NCBI GenBank assembly: GCA_900557355.1
Contig: USSR01000192.1
Span: forward strand, 1-10,466
Length of the DNA stretch: 10,466 bases
DNA from: an uncultured Bacteroides sp.
GTDB taxonomy: Bacteria; Bacteroidota; Bacteroidia; Bacteroidales; Bacteroidaceae
Direction: 5' to 3'
Shown in pieces: positions 7,288-10,466 of the stretch (positions are counted from its first letter, which is position 1; each line of letters begins with the position of its first letter). The notes under the pieces were generated by a model that ran no database searches, was not told the origin of the DNA, and saw nothing but the letters and a program-made list of their open reading frames with translations. The translations under genes were made by a program, and so were the position numbers.

Positions 7288-9615
7288 TTACTGTTTTGGT
7301 TTGAGGGGAAGCGTAAACCAAAACGTAGAACCGTCTCCCAATTTAGAATTCACTCCGATTTCTCCTCCCATATTCTGAATAATAAGCTGACAAATAGGCA
7401 AACCTAAACCGGTGCCTTGCTTGAAACTATCCAACTTGATGAAACGTTCGAATATGAGATGAAGCTTATCTTCCGGAATGCCAGTTCCCGTATCAGTTAC
7501 ATAATAATAGATGGCTTTTTCACGTACTTCATAGCCATAACGAATGCTGCCGGTTGATGTGAATTTACAGGCATTAGTCAGAAAATTCAAGACCAATTGC
7601 TGAAGCCTGTTTTTCTCTGAATAAACAACGTAATCATCCGGCATCCCCGGCTCAAAAATAAACTCAACACTACTCTGTAAACGTGACTCAACAACTCCTT
7701 TCAAAGTTGTTAGCACCCCATTTAGGGCAAATTCCGAGTAATACAAATCAAGAACTCCGGCTTCTATCTTAGACAAGTCCAGAACATCATTGATAAGTTG
7801 CAGCAAAATGCCATTATTCTTCTCTATGATGCTGACATACTCCTTCTTCTCTTTTTCATCTTCAGTCATAGCCAATATACTGGAGAAGCCAATAATTGCA
7901 TTCAACGGAGTGCGGATTTCATGACTGATATTAGCAAGGAAGGCGGATTTAAGACGATTAGATTCTTCTGCACGTTCTTTAGCAGCAATCAGTTCACGTT
8001 CCACCGCTTTACGTTCTGTTATAAATAATGATGAGCCCACCACTACCAAAGGTTTTCCCTCTTCATCATATTGTTCTACAAAGGCACGCACTTCCATCCA
8101 GTCCTCTGAGCCATCTGATTTATCAGGCCGATGAACACGGTACTCTTCTTTTATTTTATCAATTTTATTAGTATGCACATCCTCAAAAGCCTGCTGGATA
8201 CGCTCTCTATCCTCTTCACAAACAAAGGTAAGATAGTCGTCTATATTGGTGGTATAAGTCATTTCTGAAACTTCTTCTTTACCCGGCTCTATCGGCTTAT
8301 AAGAGCTATATGTAATTTCATCTGTCCGTAAATCCCATTGCCACGGCAACAAATCAACTACCTCTAATGCCATAGCCATCTTAGAATGGGTAAAACGCTG
8401 ATTCTGTTCTACCTGCCGAAGCCGTTCCAGAATTTTATTCCTACGAAGCTGGAAAAAGAGAACAACCAACAATAAAACAATGCTTCCTACTACCAAAGCA
8501 GACTGATATTTTCCAAAGAAAGTAGGAGGTGCATTCAAATAAACAGTTCCCGGAGGGCAATTTTTAGGAGACAGGCCAAAATCCACTATATAAGGATAGT
8601 TAAAAAGAACTATAGGCTCCGGATCATAAGACGGTATATCCCGTGCCTGTTTTCCATCGGCTACGGCATTAATTATCTTCACAATAGCCTCACAGTACAG
8701 GTTCATATCATATACACACCCTCCTATTATAGTTCCATCCTCTTCAATACTTGAAATAGACGAAGATAATGCAAAAAACGGACAAGGCAATGTAGAGTTG
8801 GCAATCACCTTATAAGAGTTCGCCATCATAAGCGTATTACCGGCAAACATACGTTTGTGAAACCATGAAGCGAATAAAATACCGGTTTCCTCTGGAACCA
8901 CCCTCCGCAATGTATCCAGTAACTGATCTGGACTCCATGTACCAGCTGACAGAAACTTGTAATCAAGATCCGGGTGCTCTATCTTAATCAGTTCAGAGAG
9001 TTGCTGGTCATAATCAATATCCCGGTCAGTCTGGTCGCCAATTAACAGTAAACTCTTCATCTCCGGGATCATACGACGCATCAGCTGAACACTTTCGGGG
9101 ATAAAAGCACGTGCACTCAGAAAAGTCATATTGTACTCGTCACGCAATTTATTCAAGTAAATACGATCCTCTTGTGGAACAACCTGATTATACATATAGG
9201 TGGAATCAGGTCCTATATAGCTACTCTCAGCACATACGATCAAAGGTATATCCCCCCAATGTTTACGCATTTCATCCCGTAATATCAGAGGAGCATTACC
9301 CAACATCAGCACTGCTTTAGGCGGATTATTACCACATGTTGAAAAAAGATTATCTTTATATAGATTCAGTATTTCAGGAGTCTCTATCGTCAGAATATTC
9401 ATATATTCTACTTTCATGCTCACATCTTTCCGTTCATATTCCTTCTGCATGATATGCGAAATAATTGTCTGACTCCATGGAGCACCTGATACATAACTGC
9501 TGATAATCAACAAATCCGTACCGGAATTTTCTTTCCTGTCTTCAGCCGATACCGGAGAAGAAAAATATAATAAGAAGAAACACAAAAGACACTTTGTATA
9601 CAGAAGTATTCTCAT
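7288..9615 (-). CDS. Sensor histidine kinase with periplasmic substrate-binding-like sensor, PAS, HisKA and HATPase domains
   Basis: A 775-residue inner-membrane kinase. Residues 1-24 are a signal sequence. Residues about 33-345 are a periplasmic domain resembling ABC_sub_bind/LuxP-like binding proteins (LLIISSYVSGAPWSQ, AVLMLGNAPL, GTIIGG). A transmembrane helix spans about 371-389, followed by basic RRNK. A PAS/PAC unit occupies about 412-537 (PWQWDLRTDEITYS). The dimerisation domain has phospho-acceptor His565 in ANISHEIRTPLN. The ATP-binding domain shows N-box Asn677/Asn681, G1 DTGTG (708-712), FERF (722-725) and G2 GTGLGL (734-739). The protein stops right after this domain, with no receiver or AraC-type DNA-binding domain, so it is not a classical one-piece hybrid system. 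No response regulator is in the window, so the partner is unknown. It runs convergently to the GH88 gene with an 18-bp gap, which makes direct control of the enzymes possible but unproven. Confidence 0.92.
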   Translation of the reverse strand: MRILLYTKCLLCFFLLYFSSPVSAEDRKENSGTDLLIISSYVSGAPWSQTIISHIMQKEYERKDVSMKVEYMNILTIETPEILNLYKDNLFSTCGNNPPKAVLMLGNAPLILRDEMRKHWGDIPLIVCAESSYIGPDSTYMYNQVVPQEDRIYLNKLRDEYNMTFLSARAFIPESVQLMRRMIPEMKSLLLIGDQTDRDIDYDQQLSELIKIEHPDLDYKFLSAGTWSPDQLLDTLRRVVPEETGILFASWFHKRMFAGNTLMMANSYKVIANSTLPCPFFALSSSISSIEEDGTIIGGCVYDMNLYCEAIVKIINAVADGKQARDIPSYDPEPIVLFNYPYIVDFGLSPKNCPPGTVYLNAPPTFFGKYQSALVVGSIVLLLVVLFFQLRRNKILERLRQVEQNQRFTHSKMAMALEVVDLLPWQWDLRTDEITYSSYKPIEPGKEEVSEMTYTTNIDDYLTFVCEEDRERIQQAFEDVHTNKIDKIKEEYRVHRPDKSDGSEDWMEVRAFVEQYDEEGKPLVVVGSSLFITERKAVERELIAAKERAEESNRLKSAFLANISHEIRTPLNAIIGFSSILAMTEDEKEKKEYVSIIEKNNGILLQLINDVLDLSKIEAGVLDLYYSEFALNGVLTTLKGVVESRLQSSVEFIFEPGMPDDYVVYSEKNRLQQLVLNFLTNACKFTSTGSIRYGYEVREKAIYYYVTDTGTGIPEDKLHLIFERFIKLDSFKQGTGLGLPICQLIIQNMGGEIGVNSKLGDGSTFWFTLPLKPKQ

Positions 9616-9625
9616 GATTGCATAA

Positions 9626-9642
9626 TTAGTCTTTTAGACTAA
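9626..9642. repeat. Perfect palindrome just upstream of the kinase gene
   Basis: TTAGTCT (9626-9632) and AGACTAA (9636-9642) are perfect inverted repeats around a TTT spacer. The palindrome lies 10-27 bases before the kinase ATG (complement of 9613-9615), on the side facing the divergent lipoprotein gene. It could be an operator for a dimeric regulator or a small hairpin in the kinase mRNA leader. It is short enough that chance is possible. Confidence 0.35.
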
Positions 9643-9716
9643 CAAGTCAAGCCCCACCTTTGTTCAGAAATGGCAATTTTTTCCTTAGGAAATCAATTTT
9701 ATGTAAGAAAAACATT

Positions 9717-9724
9717 TATATTTG
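9717..9724 (+). promoter_or_regulatory. Bacteroides-type -7 element for the small lipoprotein gene
   Basis: TATATTTG matches the Bacteroides sigma-ABfr -7 consensus TAnnTTTG exactly and lies 30 bp before the ATG at 9755, giving a plausible short 5' leader of about 25 nt. The expected -33 TTTG is represented only by a T-run at 9697-9700, at somewhat short spacing. Confidence 0.5.
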
Positions 9725-9740
9725 TATTCTATAACAATCA

Positions 9741-9748
9741 CAAAATTA
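9741..9748 (-). promoter_or_regulatory. Possible -7 element for the histidine kinase gene
   Basis: Read on the minus strand, 9748-9741 is TAATTTTG, an exact TAnnTTTG match pointing towards the kinase. It would give a 5' leader of about 120 nt that includes the palindrome at 9626-9642. No good -33 TTTG precedes it. The site sits between the lipoprotein -7 element and its start codon, so the two divergent transcripts would overlap. Confidence 0.3.
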
Positions 9749-9754
9749 TATATT

Positions 9755-10048
9755 ATGAAAAGGTTAACCTACTTAATTGTTTGCTCACTTGCAATAGGAA
9801 GCATTGTCGCCTGTAAACAAGAATCTAAATTCCAAGTTATCAACGGAATAGTATATGACGCTACTATGAATAACATTACCTTGATAACCTGCAAAGGAGA
9901 TACAGTCAATATTAGTACAATGGATGCCAATAGAGATAAAGTATGCGGAGTATTGTTGGAAGACAGTGTAGAAGTGGTTTGTATTAAAGAAAAGATTGAA
10001 GGAAAAGAAATCTTAAAAGTTGCTGAACTGACAATCATCAAAAAATAA
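9755..10048 (+). CDS. Small lipoprotein of unknown function
   Basis: A 97-residue protein with a clear lipoprotein signal: MKR, a hydrophobic stretch, then lipobox IVAC with lipidated Cys20 followed by Lys-Gln. The mature part (about 77 residues) alternates short beta-type segments (VINGIVYDA, ITLITCKGDTVNIS, VLLEDSVEVVCI), which suggests a small beta-barrel or OB-like fold. This is inference from the pattern. I do not recognise a function with confidence; it may belong to a DUF family of short Bacteroides lipoproteins (DUF4884 comes to mind, unverified). The ATG at 9755 is preferred over an in-frame TTG at 9722, because the TTG overlaps the -7 promoter element and would add a polar extension before the signal peptide. 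It is divergent from the sensor kinase and ends 47 bp before queF, with a hairpin terminator between. Confidence 0.8.
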   Translation: MKRLTYLIVCSLAIGSIVACKQESKFQVINGIVYDATMNNITLITCKGDTVNISTMDANRDKVCGVLLEDSVEVVCIKEKIEGKEILKVAELTIIKK

Positions 10049-10054
10049 TCCAAT

Positions 10055-10096
10055 AAACAGCAATGGGAGTGTTTCTTATCACTCCCATTGCTGTTT
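10055..10096. terminator. Bidirectional intrinsic terminator between the lipoprotein gene and queF
   Basis: A perfect 17-bp stem pairs 10055-10071 with 10080-10096 around the 8-nt loop TTTCTTAT. The stem has a GC-richer core (CAGCAATGGGAGTG) and is flanked by A-runs on the left and T-runs on the right, so it reads as a terminator from either side. It starts 6 bp after the lipoprotein stop, and its right arm touches the queF stop codon, as expected between convergent genes. Confidence 0.85.
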
Positions 10097-10466
10097 TATT
10101 CTCTATTCATCAACCGATGTTCCGCCATGTTTTCATACTTTGTATCCGGACGCCCGTAGTTAGCATAAGGGTAAATAGAAATACCACCGCGTGGAGTAAA
10201 AATACCTGTAACCTCAATATATTTAGGATTCGTCAGGCGAATCAAGTCTTTCATTATAATATTCACACAATCTTCGTGAAAAGCACCATGATTACGAAAA
10301 CTGAAAAGGTATAGTTTCAGGCTCTTGCTTTCCACCATTTTAATATCAGGAATATAACTGATACGGATTTCTGCAAAATCCGGCTGCCCTGTTATAGGAC
10401 ACAAACTGGTGAACTCCGGACAATTGAAACGTACCCAGTAATCATTTTCCGGATGCTTATTATCAA
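10096..10466 (-). CDS. queF: QueF, NADPH-dependent 7-cyano-7-deazaguanine (preQ0) reductase, 5'-truncated by the window edge
   Basis: The last 122 residues of the protein are visible; the start lies beyond 10466. QueF reduces the nitrile of preQ0 to the amine of preQ1 in queuosine biosynthesis, in the cytoplasm. The catalytic set known from B. subtilis QueF (Cys55, Asp62, Glu97) appears with identical spacing as visible residues Cys22, Asp29 and Glu64, in [14 protein letters not shown] and FHED. The NADPH-binding QueF motif ESKSLK is at visible residues 45-50, and a typical end (YANYGRPD) follows. The spacing fits the short unimodular type. It has no link to the glycan genes and is separated from them by a strong terminator. 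Confidence 0.95.
   Translation of the reverse strand, partial: DNKHPENDYWVRFNCPEFTSLCPITGQPDFAEIRISYIPDIKMVESKSLKLYLFSFRNHGAFHEDCVNIIMKDLIRLTNPKYIEVTGIFTPRGGISIYPYANYGRPDTKYENMAEHRLMNRE

Noticed and set aside
7281..7309. Stem TCCCCTC/GAGGGGA as a terminator for GH88 or the kinase
   Set aside because: The stem is only 7 bp, the loop is 15 nt, it lies partly in the kinase coding sequence, and no T-run follows on either strand.
9722..9754. Upstream in-frame TTG start for the small lipoprotein
   Set aside because: It overlaps the -7 promoter element and would place 11 extra residues before a normal lipoprotein signal. The ATG at 9755 is the better start.
1..10466. tRNA or rRNA genes, CRISPR arrays, insertion sequences, integrase or transposase genes, phage or defence genes
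   Set aside because: No repeat-spacer pattern, cloverleaf sequence, terminal inverted repeats or recognisable mobile or defence proteins were seen on either strand.

Overview
The window looks like a chromosomal segment of a gut Bacteroides or close Bacteroidales relative. The evidence is a run of exported glycan-degrading enzymes (GH127-type, GH97, GH43, GH88), Bacteroidetes-type lipoprotein signals, weak Shine-Dalgarno sequences with A-rich leaders, and two matches to the Bacteroides -7 promoter consensus TAnnTTTG. The species cannot be fixed from the sequence alone.

Layout. (1) Positions 1-183 are a leader region, possibly with the last codons of an upstream gene, an imperfect hairpin and a 35-codon leader ORF that overlaps the next start codon. 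(2) Positions 184-7269 hold four plus-strand genes: a truncated GH127-like/serine-hydrolase fusion, a GH97 glycosidase, a two-domain GH43 glycosidase and a GH88 unsaturated glucuronyl hydrolase lipoprotein. Gaps are 61, 145 and 13 bp. They look like the enzyme arm of a polysaccharide utilization locus (PUL) whose SusC/SusD pair, polysaccharide lyase and main regulator would lie outside the window. (3) Positions 7288-9615 encode, convergently, a membrane sensor histidine kinase with a periplasmic ABC-substrate-binding-like sensor. (4) Divergent from it is a 97-residue lipoprotein of unknown function (9755-10048). (5) A strong hairpin separates that gene from the 3' part of queF (minus strand, running off the right edge), a housekeeping queuosine gene that marks the end of the glycan region.

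Working together (inference): GH43 would remove arabinose or xylose side units, GH97 an alpha-galactose-like or beta-L-arabinopyranose unit, the serine hydrolase an ester group, and GH88 the unsaturated uronic acid left by a lyase. This fits an acidic plant glycan such as pectin side chains or arabinogalactan. No gene for transport or primary cleavage is present to confirm it.

Most notable: the first enzyme has lost, in frame, most of the GH127 catalytic barrel (junction near residue 87). It keeps the nucleophile Cys-Cys motif and the C-terminal beta-sandwich region, fused to an apparently intact serine hydrolase. The GH97 enzyme has Gly where retaining members carry the nucleophile Asp, and Asp-Glu where I recall SusB having its base. 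The start codon of the GH97 gene lies inside an inverted repeat. I did not find an obviously new defence or mobile system.
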